A DNA stretch of 64,000 nt from Arctopsyche grandis (Eukaryota; Arthropoda; Insecta; Trichoptera; Hydropsychidae). Positions 52,587-63,669 of this stretch are shown in pieces. The stretch is taken from NCBI RefSeq assembly GCF_051622035.1, contig NC_135358.1, positions 19,440,501 to 19,504,500 of the forward strand, given 5' to 3'. Numbering within the stretch: position 1 is the first letter of the stretch; each line of letters starts with the position of its first letter. The notes under the pieces are model-generated. The model saw nothing but the letters and a program-made list of their open reading frames with translations, made no database searches and was not told the DNA's origin. Both the position numbers and the translations under genes were made by a program.

Positions 52587-52747
52587 TGTGGCGGCTCGCT
52601 TATACGACATGGTCGAGTTTGGTTGCCTTCCTGCGAGTGGGAACCAACTCGGCTGGGTTCGGAGAGCTACTACTCACTCTGTCTTCAGCTGTCATATAAT
52701 AAACACGTGCATTAACATGCCAGTCGTCTCATTCGTTCATCCTCCAT
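52587..52747 (+). repeat. 5' LTR of the TRIM-like element
   Basis: Begins TGTGGCGGCTCGC and ends TTCATCCTCCAT. AATAAA at about 52699-52704 within the LTR could serve as poly(A) signal. If the following A belongs to the LTR, the TSD would be ACTG (4 bp) instead of AACTG. Confidence 0.9.
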
Positions 52748-53532
52748 ACTGGTGACCCCCGACATCGAGCCACGCAGCCTCGATCAATTTCAACATGCCG
52801 CTCATCCCATGCCGCTCATCCCTGCCTCGCCGAGTCAGGCGGGAGAAGCTACCCGCCGCGCCCCCATCGCCATCAACACGCGTCGCGGCCCGCGGGTGAC
52901 AATAAACGAGCAGACACGGCTACCTACCTACCTACCTACCTACCGACGTCCAGCCACAACGTCGACGACAGGTGCTTTTAAAAAATGGGGGAGCGAATGA
53001 GACGACGATCTTGACAGCTGGATGTGGAGTCATGCGCGATCCACTACACATAGAACGGTCATCCAGCACCACAAGATTCATCACACACCACCTCAGCACC
53101 ATCATCATCATCATCATCATCAAGGCCCCGTCCGTCCCCACGAGCGTCGTCACGCCGAGACGGGCGGTAGCGCTACAACACCTCCACGAGCCACAACGAC
53201 TCACAGTCCAGCTCGGAGTATCATCAACCACATCGATGCCCCTGCCGCCCCCGCCGCCCCACCAACCGACATCAGCCTCGGAAGAGCGGCGCCGCCGCAG
53301 CATCGCATCGCGCGACCATCGGACCACCCACCGTCCTGCTCGCGACGTCACCGCCCTCGAATCTACCGACCATTCAGGGCGGTACACCTATGTACACAGC
53401 GGATGACCCACGTCAACTTTTTTTTTTCTCCCCACGTAATAATTTTTTCTCTTTGTGTAACAATAATTTTTTTTCTTTTGTAAAATTTGTTTCTTTGTAA
53501 TTTTGGTATCGCTGATGCTGGGGGGGGAGTGA

Positions 53533-53693
53533 TGTGGCGGCTCGCTTATACGACATGGTCGAGTTTGGTTGCCTTCCTGCGAGTGGGAACCAACTCGGCT
53601 GGGTTCGGAGAGCTACTACTCACTCTGTCTTCAGCTGTCATATAATAAACACGTGCATTAACATGCCAGTCGTCTCATTCGTTCATCCTCCAT
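53533..53693 (+). repeat. 3' LTR of the TRIM-like element
   Basis: Same 161 bp as the 5' LTR with no difference seen, followed by AACTG. Confidence 0.9.
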
Positions 53694-53709
53694 AACTGTT
53701 TCAATAAAA

Positions 53710-53990
53710 ATGTTTATTTTTCCTTTTGCAAGCGCCCTTTCCAGTGATCCATTTACTATCAGGTTCTTAAGACTCTCATCGCTACTTTTGACAAACTTCT
53801 TCGGTACACTGCTTTTGGAGAGTCTTTCTGATGTTTTACACTCCTGGGGGATAAAAATGTTTGTCCGCTTTGTTTTCTACAGAATGCGAAGCATTTGCTT
53901 TCCACACCACATTTCAAAAGCATCCAGGGTATCTTTATTCTTAAACGTCTAAGTTTCCGCTCCATATAGTGCGATTACATGAGCTTTAAT
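53710..53990 (-). mobile_element. LINE remnant, post-reverse-transcriptase region
   Basis: Minus frames with stops read YGAET, then DAFEMWCGKQMLRIL and LKNLIVNGSLE, the same region as at 16850-17010. The fragment is strongly decayed and lies between the TRIM and the second Harbinger-like element. Confidence 0.6.
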
Positions 53991-54007
53991 TTTAATATGA
54001 CTTTTTA

Positions 54008-55066
54008 AGGTCTGCTCATACCTATCCAGCAAGACCCGTATCCTGCAGGTGTCATGCAAGTGCGGATAGTATTATTTGGTACATTATATATGGACGCGCA
54101 TGAATGCGTAAATGCGCATGCGCGAATGGAGTATGAATACGTCTGCAGGCGGGGTAGGTAGTGTTGACCGTATCCCAGCCTAACGAAACACTGTTGTGCT
54201 TGTTTTAAGTTGTTTTATTGTTTGCCTAAATATTGTAAAAGTGTATTAGAATATTTGAGGAAGTTTTCTCGAAGCGGCTATTGGCTGTTGACTTGGTGTC
54301 GTGATGGCCGCTGGATCTGTAATGTGTCATTGCTCTGGATCCGGCTATGTTCAGATATCTCTGGATATGGCAGCGTGTTGTTGGCTCGGCATTCGGCTAT
54401 GTTCAGAAGGTCTCTGGATATGGCAGTGTGTTGCTGGCTCGGCATTCGGCTAAGTTGCAAGCGTTCTTCCATTGTAGGGCAGTGTAGTGGTAGCTGTTCA
54501 GATGCTGGATGTAGACTGGTCCGCTGCTGTGGGTCGACTTTTGTTGCTGTGGGTCGACTGGTCTGCTGCTGTGTGTCGACTCTTGTTGCTGTGGGTCGAC
54601 TGAAGTTGTTTGGGGTGGACCTCCTTTTATATTGTTTTTGGGGATCCACGTGACCTGTGTTTGGCGATTGATTCCGAGAAGTGCACGTGGTGTTTACATG
54701 TGCAAGTTATGCGAGGAATGTGGTTTGTTGTTTAGGGTGGACGTTTCTCGAATGTTTGACGTCGTTCCACTCGATTTAGTTTAATGGATGCAGGTGTTCT
54801 TCGTGTCGTCCTGCTTGGTTTGTTGGGGTGGAATATGCTCGAATGTTTGGCGTCGTTCCACTCGATTTAGTTTAATGGATGCAGGTGCTCTTCGACTTGA
54901 GATGATGTCAATGGTTGAGCGTGAGAAATGTATTCTCCGTCGCACTAGATGTTTCGATGGCGATGACGAGATTCCTACACGTCCATATAATGTAACAAAG
55001 AATACTATCCGCACTTGCATGACACCTGCAGGATACGGGTCGTGCTGAATAGGTATGAACAGACCT
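54008..55066. mobile_element. Harbinger-like non-autonomous element 2 (1059 bp)
   Basis: Inverted ends of about 90 bp: AGGTCTGCTCATACCTATCC at the left and, in reverse, AGGTCTGTTCATACCTATTC at the right, continuing with GTATCCTGCAGGTGTCATGC in both. A 3-bp TSD, TTA, at 54005-54007 and 55067-55069. The interior is GC-richer and contains direct repeats: about 70 bp twice (near 54738 and 54827, CGTCGTTCCACTCGATTTAG), CTCGGCATTCGGCTA twice, and GCTGTGGGTCGACT-like units near 54520-54605. No transposase. Confidence 0.85.
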
Positions 55067-55069
55067 TTA

Positions 55070-55404
55070 TTCTTAAGAAATGTGTGCAATGGTAAACTCT
55101 AATATATTTATTTATTTAGATGCGTCTCACGGATAAAATTTTGTCTTAATTCGACCTTCGAGGTACTCAAGATTTGCCTCTATTCGTTCCAGAAATAAGA
55201 TACATAATAATTTTCAATGGTAAGAAGTGTGGTAGAGGTGGCAGCAGTGATAATGTGCGCGTGTTGTGACAGCTGTGATCGCGATTGCGGCTCCGGGAGC
55301 CTCGGCTTCCAACAGACGGTCACCGCCGTCTGAAATATTCCAAGATTGCACAAGTCGTGTTGGTCGAGCGAGGAAGTAGAAGAAGCGGAAGCAGAAGCCG
55401 AAAC
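55070..55404 (+). promoter_or_regulatory. 5' flank and 5' UTR of the RING1 ortholog
   Basis: GC content rises from about 55220. The reading frame is open upstream of the ATG but has no family match, so this is taken as promoter and 5' UTR. No core promoter motif could be assigned. Confidence 0.4.
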
Positions 55405-57806
55405 ATGGCTTCCACCGAACAGGTGTCGAACAAATCGTGGGAGTTGTCCCTGTACGAGCTCCACCGCACGCCCCAAGACGCGGTCACCGATGCCACCGAA
55501 ATAGCCGTCTCGCCTCGCAGTCTGCACAGCGAGCTCATGTGTCCCATCTGCCTGGACATGCTCAAGAAGACCATGACCACCAAAGAGTGTCTACATCGGT
55601 TCTGCTCCGACTGCATCATCACGGCTCTGCGATCCGGCAACAAGGAGTGTCCCACGTGTCGAAAGAAGTTGGTTTCAAAACGCTCTCTCAGACCGGACCC
55701 TAACTTTGACTTGCTCATATCCAAGATATACCCCAGCCGAGACGAGTACGAAGCCCACCAGGAGCGTGTGCTCGCCAAACTCAACAAATCTCACTCACAG
55801 GCTGCTCTGGTCAACTCGATCACCGAGGGTATCAAATTGCAATCTCAAAACCGACCACAACGCTCCCGAAAAAACCAGGACGATTCTACCGGACCGAACG
55901 CTGACAACAATCAATCGTCGACTCCATCAATCACTCCCAATAAGGACGTTTCGTCGAACCTCGCCACTAACAATAGTCAATCGACTTCGAACCCCCCGTC
56001 GGTGAGGAGTACTCCGTCTCCTGTACCATCGAATGTTAGTTCAGCGTCGAAAAATACGAGCATCACAAAACGAGCAAAATCAGTCCTCACATCGGAAAGA
56101 AGTGAAGAGAGTGAATCTAGCGAGGCCGATGGAAGGTTCTATTTCTTTTATGACTCATGTATGTTGTCTATTATTAATTTTTACTAACTTAAGATGTTTT
56201 CAGAACTGAAGGTGGAGATTCGATGGATACGGATGGAGAAGGTGGTTCTGATACATTGATGTCTAATGAAATAGAATTAGTTTTTAAACCACATCCCACT
56301 GAAATGACAGGAGATAATCAACTTATCAAAGCATTGAAAGAAAACTCAATTCGATATATTAAGACTACAGCTAATGCTACAGGTTTAATTTTCAATAATA
56401 TTGATTCTTTTTTTATATACTATCATCATCTACAGCCATTCACCATCCACTGCTGAATGAAAGCCTCTCCAACACGCTTCCACTCGTCGCCTAATTCCGT
56501 CTACCCATCTTTCTTCCTTTTTACCCTTTTACATTCTCTCGGGTACCATTCTAGTACTTATTTTGTCCATTCATCTAGCCACGTGGCCCACCCATTGCCA
56601 TTTCAATCTCTTCACTCTATCCACTATATCTAATACCCTTGTCATACTTCTCTCCCACATATTCCGCTTCCTGTATTTTCTAGTTATACCAAGCATACAG
56701 CGTTCCATACTTCTTTGAGTGCATTGGACTTTATGTAGCATCTAGGCGTTGAATGTCCCAAGTTTCACATCCACATGTCATCACTGGCAAAATACATTGA
56801 TCAAAGATCTTTTTCTTCACGCAAAATGGTATTTTTGATTTAAAAACAACTCTCATTCGACCAAATGCACTCCATTCTAATTTCACACGTCTCTTTATTT
56901 CTTCTTCTTTGCTACCAGACGTGTCTTATTATTTATCCTAAATATAAATGATTACTGACTACTTCTACTATTTTATCATCTAATGAAACGCTAACAGGCA
57001 TGCAATAACTATTGAACATTAGTTTGGTCTACGTTAATTTTTTTATCCTACTTCCCCACTTTCACTGTACAGTTGTGTTAGTCTGTTAAGTAAGTCAGCT
57101 GGATCGCAAATTGTTAAAACTATATCGTCTGCAAACCGAAGATTACTCAAGAAGCGACCATTGATGCTTATTCCTGCTGTGTCCCATTCCAAGTTTCTGA
57201 ATACGCCCTCAAACACCACATTGAATAACTGAGGAGAGATGGTGTCTACTTGCCTAACTCCTTTTCTTATGCTAAATTTATCTATCTGATATGTACATAT
57301 GTATATATCTATTATTTTTATAATTTTATACTATTTTGTTTGCAGTGGATCATTTGAGTAAATATTTAGCTATGAGGTTGACACTAGACCTAGACACCGA
57401 TCTTCCAGATACGGACAAGCTTTTAAATTTTTGCATATACGTTGCTCCACAACCAGGTCAACTTGTAGCACTTTCAGGAAATCAAACATTGAGACAAATC
57501 AACGATAAATTTTGGAAGGTATGTATTAATAATTTATATTATGTGGTATAGTGTGAGACTTGATCTTTCTCATAACTGTTCCCTAATCCTAAAAATTCAT
57601 TAATATGGAAGGATTTCATTGGAACTTTGGTTTCTCCATGCTTTTTGGGATATACATGTCTAAACTTAAACTGTCTAGTAAATAAAATACTAATTGAACA
57701 AGAAGTGTAACATTTTAATTTTGTACATGAATATGCTGGTAACTTATTTTATTTATTTCAGGTAAATAAACCACTAGAAATATATTACTCGTGGAAGAAG
57801 ACGTAA
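55405..57806 (+). CDS. Sce: RING1/Sex combs extra ortholog, PRC1 E3 ubiquitin ligase
   Basis: Four exons: 55405-56135, 56204-56382, 57346-57518 and 57762-57806; introns are GT-AG and phases give 375 residues. The start ATG at 55405 (AAACATGG) begins a protein whose N-terminus ([10 protein letters not shown]) fits fly Sce. The RING finger, residues 46-85 (C46, C49, C62, H64, C67, C70, C82, C85), reads [20 protein letters not shown] in its first part and is complete. It is followed by [14 protein letters not shown]. The middle is a Ser/Asn-rich linker with [14 protein letters not shown], and the C-terminus is a RAWUL domain ([14 protein letters not shown] to [13 protein letters not shown]). In Polycomb repressive complex 1 this protein monoubiquitinates histone H2A and binds Pc/CBX or RYBP through RAWUL. 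Donor 1 (AG|GTTCTA) is weak. Intron 2 carries an antisense RTE fragment. Confidence 0.96.
56440..57265 (-). mobile_element. RTE-type LINE fragment in intron 2 of Sce, antisense
   Basis: Minus-strand translation gives [20 protein letters not shown] and [14 protein letters not shown] (catalytic FADD at 57124-57135). After several stops and frameshifts follow the C-terminal RTE blocks ([15 protein letters not shown]) and a TGATGATG end near 56440. It is the longest RTE piece in the window. Confidence 0.85.
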
Positions 57807-57844
57807 ATTAGTTGTTTGGATGCCAACAAAGTTATATTAAATCG

Positions 57845-57850
57845 AATAAA
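57845..57850 (+). terminator. Poly(A) signal of the Sce ortholog
   Basis: AATAAA 39 bp after the stop codon; the first hexamer downstream. Confidence 0.65.
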
Positions 57851-59797
57851 TACATAATATGCTTATACAGGTGTGCTCACTTTGCTTTGAACACAAAAGT
57901 AAAAGTTGTATATTAGTACACTTTTTAGTGAAAAAACTGGTACTGAGGCACCATTTTATACCAAATTATATTTTGTTACAACTTTATATAATATGTGGAT
58001 AAATTTTAATAATTTAATCTTTTTTTCGATTGACGGTTCATTAATAGGTTTGGAGATACAGATTATAATTGTGTGAATTTAAATAATTTTTATTTATAAA
58101 AATACCCATTTTAATATGTTTGTGAGTATATTGTGGTGCCATTTTCTTTAAAAAAATGGAAGGTGATTGTTTAATAATTATAATAACTGCATACAAATAA
58201 ATATAATGGATTTTACATATAAAAATCCATTCTGGCGTCAAAAATATGCACTCTGATTTATTACTATCATTAGTGATAAATTTACTTAAATCATGATACT
58301 ATAAATTCAAGTTATCAACGATTGGATATGTTATGAATTCTGTTTATTCGTTCATTCTAAAACCTTATATATATGTACATATGCAATGCGTTGTGGTAGA
58401 AAAGTGTTCCAGCAACTATTTTCTTAGTTGAAGATGAGGTTAAAGAAATCGTTCAATCCGATAATAAAATTTCACTGATAATTGATTAATCAGTACAATA
58501 TACACATGTCCAATGATGTATTGATGGAAAAAATATAAGCTTAACGAGATCACCTCTTTTTTTCTACAAAAAAGAAGAAAAACACTATTATATATGTATT
58601 AAGTAATTTTAACTTTAAAATTCTAAAAACTGTGTTTCTTTTGTGTGATGTGATGTAGAAAGGTGATTGAATGAAATGGACTTAAAAATATTATGTATTA
58701 TATGAATAAACTTTTATCACCTAAAACTCATCGTTTTATTTATTATCGAGAAATATTATTTTTCATTGATTGGATAATATAAATACATGTATGTGTAGAC
58801 AAATATCAAAATTAATTATTACTCATAGATAAAGCTACATTGAAAGTGCTTATCAAATTTTAACGCAATGTTCATGATAGTCACTAAGATAAAACAGTTT
58901 TACAAAATTTGAATACATGCCCCTAAGGTTTTCAAATACCACTGCAATATCTAAGGATGCCATAAAGATGTAAATAATATAATCGATTATAATGTCGGTT
59001 TTATTTCAAATTGCATTATTATTATAGCAAAAACAATAAATACATCTTTGTAATCAGTTTTGTATGACAATTCACAATATGTATGAAATTTATCAATATA
59101 AAATTCAAGGCACAAAAAATTTCCAATATTGAACATGTGAAAAAAATCTTTAATTCTGTAAAACAAAGCTAGATAAAAGAAGTATAAATTTTACGTATAC
59201 AGATATACATATGAACTAAAAATTGGGATTGCTATACTATTAAAAGTTATATCTATTTAAAATATCATAACATAATAGGTAACAAATAATTATTGGTAAA
59301 ATATATATACATATGTATGTCACTATTGGAAATTAAGGTACATTTTTTTAAGATTTGATGTAGACGTTTATAGAATTTGATGTAAAAAGTTGAATTAAAA
59401 ATTAAACCTTATCCATCTACAAATATTTTAATTTTATACAACTATAAATCATATCAAGTAAAAAAACAATCTTTACTATAAAAAGATTTTTTGAAAAATA
59501 AAAAAAGTAAATGCCCTCATTTGTATATAACTATTATAGAATATCACAACATAATGTTAAATAAAAGGTAATAAATACGTAATATTCAACTAAAACCTAA
59601 AATAAATAATGTGACGGAATTAATACCAGTTCGTATTAAAATTAACAATAATGAAATTAAAATAAACTATCACATAGTTTTATATTTACTGTAGGTAAAT
59701 TCAATTTAAATAAGTTTAAAAATAATTGAGGCATATCACAAAATAAAAATACGATAACATTAAATGACTTCAAAATCATAGGAACAGATTAAATCTC
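57851..59797. other. Convergent intergenic region
   Basis: AT-rich, no gene or complete repeat seen. It lies between the 3' ends of Sce and the RGS-like gene and probably includes the latter's 3' UTR. Confidence 0.5.
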
Positions 59798-60253
59798 TTA
59801 ATATTTTCGTTTTACAAAATGCCTCCTAAAAAGTGAATACTCTTTCCTCATTGCTTTAGATATTTCATTTTTTAGTAACTTTAGAATAGTGATAATTTCC
59901 TTCTTATCTTCGGTGTCCAGAGTAATTGTTAATTTTTCCATGATAGCAAAATCTAAATCTTGAATCTTCTCCGCTTCGTCTATAAGATTTTCGACCTCGC
60001 AGAGAAATTCCTTATATATTTCACTTTCATTCGAATCTGCAGCTGGCGAATTTATCACTTTATCGCACTCGACCCAAAGATTAAGGCACTTTTTTCCGCT
60101 GTTCAGTTTGGAAGTTATCATGAAGTTCATAAAGAGTTTACGCCCATTTTCATCATTTAAAACGTTTTCAATTCTGTCAGTGAAGCGATCTAGATCCGAG
60201 TTGGTGATACCTTCTAAGTCGCTGCATCCACATGTTGGAAAACAGTGAGCCAT
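59798..60253 (-). CDS. RGS-like single-domain protein
   Basis: Single coding exon of 151 residues, ATG at 60251-60253. A splice acceptor (CTGTTTTCAG) ends 13 bp upstream, which suggests a 5' UTR intron. A short Cys-rich N-terminus (MAHCFPTCGC) could be lipid-modified. The rest resembles the helical RGS fold: ENVLNDENGRKLFMNFMI matches the start of the RGS box (usually LL..EG...F..FL), NLWVECDKV the L.FW.AC segment, and MRKEYSLFRRHFV the final M..D.Y..FL segment. RGS domains speed GTP hydrolysis on G-alpha subunits, but this copy is divergent and catalytic contacts cannot be confirmed by eye. The compact AT-poor codon use and clean frame argue for a real gene. It could instead be an RGS-fold scaffold without GAP activity. 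Confidence 0.7.
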   Translation of the reverse strand: MAHCFPTCGCSDLEGITNSDLDRFTDRIENVLNDENGRKLFMNFMITSKLNSGKKCLNLWVECDKVINSPAADSNESEIYKEFLCEVENLIDEAEKIQDLDFAIMEKLTITLDTEDKKEIITILKLLKNEISKAMRKEYSLFRRHFVKRKY

Positions 60254-60266
60254 TTATCAGAATCAA

Positions 60267-60719
60267 CTGAAAACAGAAGGAAATTCGAAAACTGAAAAAT
60301 GATAACAATTATAATGCACGTAATATATTACTGATAAATCGTACACTAATTATGTACAACAGAGCTAATAATAAAGTCGTCATAATTTGGAACACAAATA
60401 AATAGAGATAATTTTCTGTGCTAGTAACACGTTATAATCACAAGTGGTCTTAAAGAGGCTTGCAACAGAATTTTACAAGACCTGTTTGTCAACAATTTAA
60501 ATATCTGACAAACATTCGTGTTTAAAATAAAGATTGCCAACTTTTTTAAAAGTATGTATCGAATATAGTATAGTAGCTCAATGAGGTCAGGTCAAATTTA
60601 TCTGTGGACTGTATAGTAATGGTTGTACCAAAAATACTTTCAGGATAATAAATGAACAACTTAACATTCAAGACCCAAATCCCAGAAAGTCTAAAATAAG
60701 TACACACGTATATCGAAAG
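60267..60719. other. 5' flank of the RGS-like gene
   Basis: No second gene seen. It should contain the upstream exon and promoter of the RGS-like gene, which cannot be placed exactly. Confidence 0.35.
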
Positions 60720-61220
60720 CAGGCACGTAACTACTATGCCGCACAGGCATGCGGGCCTTTCAGTTTGTTAAATAAAAATACTAGACATTTTTAAAATGAA
60801 AGTCTTGGAAGTCAAGTTATAACTTTGTTAAGAAGTGATCTTAGTGCAACAATGTCTATTAAACAGTCTTCGGATTTGTTAATTTCAAAATATAATTCTA
60901 TGGAAACTGAATTTGCTGAAGTATACACGGCCTTTTTGTTATTTTTCACTTTGCTGGTCACTGTCGCTAGTGTTGAACAAACTTTTAGCAAATAAAAATT
61001 AATAAAAGACTATAAAAGGAATTCGAAGAGTCAACTCAGACTCAGTGAATTAGCAATATTAACGATTGAACATGAAGAAACTTCTAAATTGTCTTTGAAA
61101 GATGTAATTGCAAAATTTGCGACTTTGACGGTGAGGAAAAAACATTAATTAATTTAATTTTAATAAAAAAAAAAACTACTAATATGCATGCAGGGCCCAA
61201 TTTTTCTAGTTACGCCCCTG
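60720..61220 (+). mobile_element. Non-autonomous hAT element with transposase remnant
   Basis: Ends CAGGCACGTAACT...AGTTACGCCCCTG, with flanking 8-mers ATCGAAAG and GTCGAAAG (7 of 8 match). Inside, from about 60900, the plus strand reads FAEVYTAFLLFFTLLVTVAS, VEQTFSK, a stop, then QLRLSELAILTIEHEETSKL: a decayed hAT dimerisation domain. AGGCATGCGGGCC near the left end and its inverse near 61190 extend the terminal repeats. Confidence 0.8.
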
Positions 61221-62567
61221 GTCGAAAGCCAAAATTTTTCTATTCATAATATATGTACATACATACATATATCTGTTGACCTCAGAATCGTGGACTTAAT
61301 ATATGTATACTTGGTCAAAACCGGATATACATATCTGCTAATTGAGAATAAAATCATCGAATATCTACATATACGAAATGTATTGACGTTCATTTACAAC
61401 TGCACACGTACGTGAATGTTATGGATGAATCGCTAGTCGAAACAAATCAATATATATAAATTAGCACTCGTTAGTTCGATAATAATACTAGCGGAGTGTA
61501 TTTTTATAAACATGTACGTAACAAGATGACATTTAATTGCATTTCAGTGAGTTTTGTTGGATCAATGATCCAGTCGAACACAAGGTCGTTGATCATTTTA
61601 ATCTTTCGGGAAATGCCGAAATTCTCGACCGATGAAACATAATGTTATTTTGGTATACACGGGCATATTTTTTTATAATATTAGTGCAAATTGAATTACC
61701 TCGTGGGGCCTCGCCGAGGCGAAGCCCTACACGTGAGGGCTTCGAATGAGACCAACCGAGCAGCGCATGCGGACACCACCGGGACTAAGCGCCGTGGACT
61801 GTGGACTAAATAAATCCCACAGTTCGTCCACTCCACACATCCAAATATCCACACATCCACTAACACAGTTACACGATTACGCACGATGATTGGGGACGGG
61901 GAGCGCCGTTTACACGGTTACAAAGTCACCCCATACACTACAAAAATTTATGTCGACTTTTCTCCTACAACATTTTCATTTACACACACTTTTACCTATG
62001 ATTGGATTGAAATATTATCAGTTGCCGTTCATTCAAATTTGAATTTCCCGCAAAACTGAAACATCCTTATTATTGTAAAAATATGTAAAATAATCATAAA
62101 GAGTAGACCACGGTTACTGACCTACTCCGGCAACTGCATAAATTTTTAAACTGATATTCTTAAAAACTAAAACGTTTGAAAATCTATCCTATAAAACGGT
62201 TAACTATTTCCAAATTATCCCCCACCCTCTTCCATAATTTATGTTTTAACCCATTTTGTGCATTTTTCCTAACCACACCTATTATTGAATGTTTTTCACA
62301 GATTTAGTAATAGATAAAATAGATAGAAAATCCATCAATTGCATCTCAATATTTACAAAATTTATCCATTCAAACAAAAATTTAAATATCATATGGAAGT
62401 GTAATAATTATCACAATCATTAAATTTTTAGTCGAATTTAAATGTTTTTGAGACATACTAAAATGTAATAACTAAAATTGTTCATTATGTAATCGATTTT
62501 TAATTGAAAATTGTCGTGCGGCAATTATTTTTTTCAATATTTAGCTCGCATTGATACAGTTCACCCA
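61221..62567. other. Anonymous stretch
   Basis: No gene recognised. 61697-61745 is a GC-rich island with GGCGAAGCCCTA and an inverted GAAGCCCT/AGGGCTTC pair around ACACGTG, similar to the unit of array B in the Helitron at 34831. 61746-61930 is also GC-richer. Confidence 0.4.
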
Positions 62568-62571
62568 TTAA

Positions 62572-63191
<620 letters not shown>

Positions 63192-63436
63192 TTAACGGTG
63201 GAACGGCGTTCCGGCCCCTTGTTCTCGGCATTTTTTATGTTTCAAACGAAAATTCTATATAATATAATCTTTTCTAATAAAAAACTTGACAATAAGTGAG
63301 TTCCGGCACCTTTTTTTTCAAAAAAAAAAAACGCTGAGTATATATAATACATAGGTATTATAATGTGAATACGAGATTGACTTGATTTCAAGTCGTACGG
63401 TTAAAAATATTTTTTTGTATATTCAATTAATTTCTA

Positions 63437-63669
63437 AAAAAATAGTTCTTTACTTACTTTTGTTTTATTCCAAAACTCTAAAATTAGGTCGGTTGTGGTT
63501 TTTAGGAAACATTTATAGTTTCTGCCCATCTTGAGTGTGGGGACATGGTGAATTAATTCTAGCATCTGTTCAATAACGATTTCAGTATCATAAAATATCG
63601 CATTAATATTTAAAATCCATGTCAAAGTAAATATGCATTTGAATGCCAAACGTATATGGGCATAATTCT
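63437..63669 (-). CDS. Possible internal exon of an unknown gene
   Basis: On the minus strand an acceptor-like TTGTTTGGGTAG lies next to an open stretch that ends at a strong donor, AAAA|GTAAGTA (near 63451). The translation includes IRLAFKCIFTLTWILN, YDTEIVIEQMLELIHHVP, GRNYKCFLKTTTDLILEFW and NKTK, which looks like helical protein rather than random AT-rich sequence. No ATG is present at its start, so it would be internal. I do not recognise the family and found no partner exon inside the window. Confidence 0.35.

Larger units (their letters stand above)
52587..53693 (+). mobile_element. Miniature LTR retrotransposon (TRIM-like), complete
   Basis: Two 161-bp direct LTRs (52587-52747 and 53533-53693) appear identical base for base, flanked by a 5-bp TSD, AACTG (52582-52586 and 53694-53698). 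Just inside the 5' LTR is TGGTGACCCCCGAC, a primer-binding-site-like sequence of the Ty3/gypsy type. Just before the 3' LTR is a polypurine tract, GGGGGGGGAGTGA. The 785-bp interior has no protease, reverse transcriptase or integrase. It is much more GC-rich than its surroundings and open in several frames (CAT and CTAC microrepeats at about 53100-53125 and 52920-52945), none with recognisable Gag motifs. Movement would need proteins from another element. Confidence 0.9.

Noticed and set aside
52932..53483. Overlapping frames of 144-153 codons with His-rich and Pro-rich peptides in the TRIM interior
   Set aside because: Frames overlap on both strands in GC-rich, microsatellite-bearing sequence and none has Gag, zinc-knuckle or protease motifs.
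54210..54653. 147-codon plus frame and 123-codon minus frame
   Set aside because: Both cover the repetitive interior of the second Harbinger-like element; peptide repeats follow the DNA repeats.
55285..55404. N-terminal extension of the RING1 frame
   Set aside because: The frame is open but begins without an ATG and has no similarity to RING1/Sce; the ATG at 55405 fits the family N-terminus.
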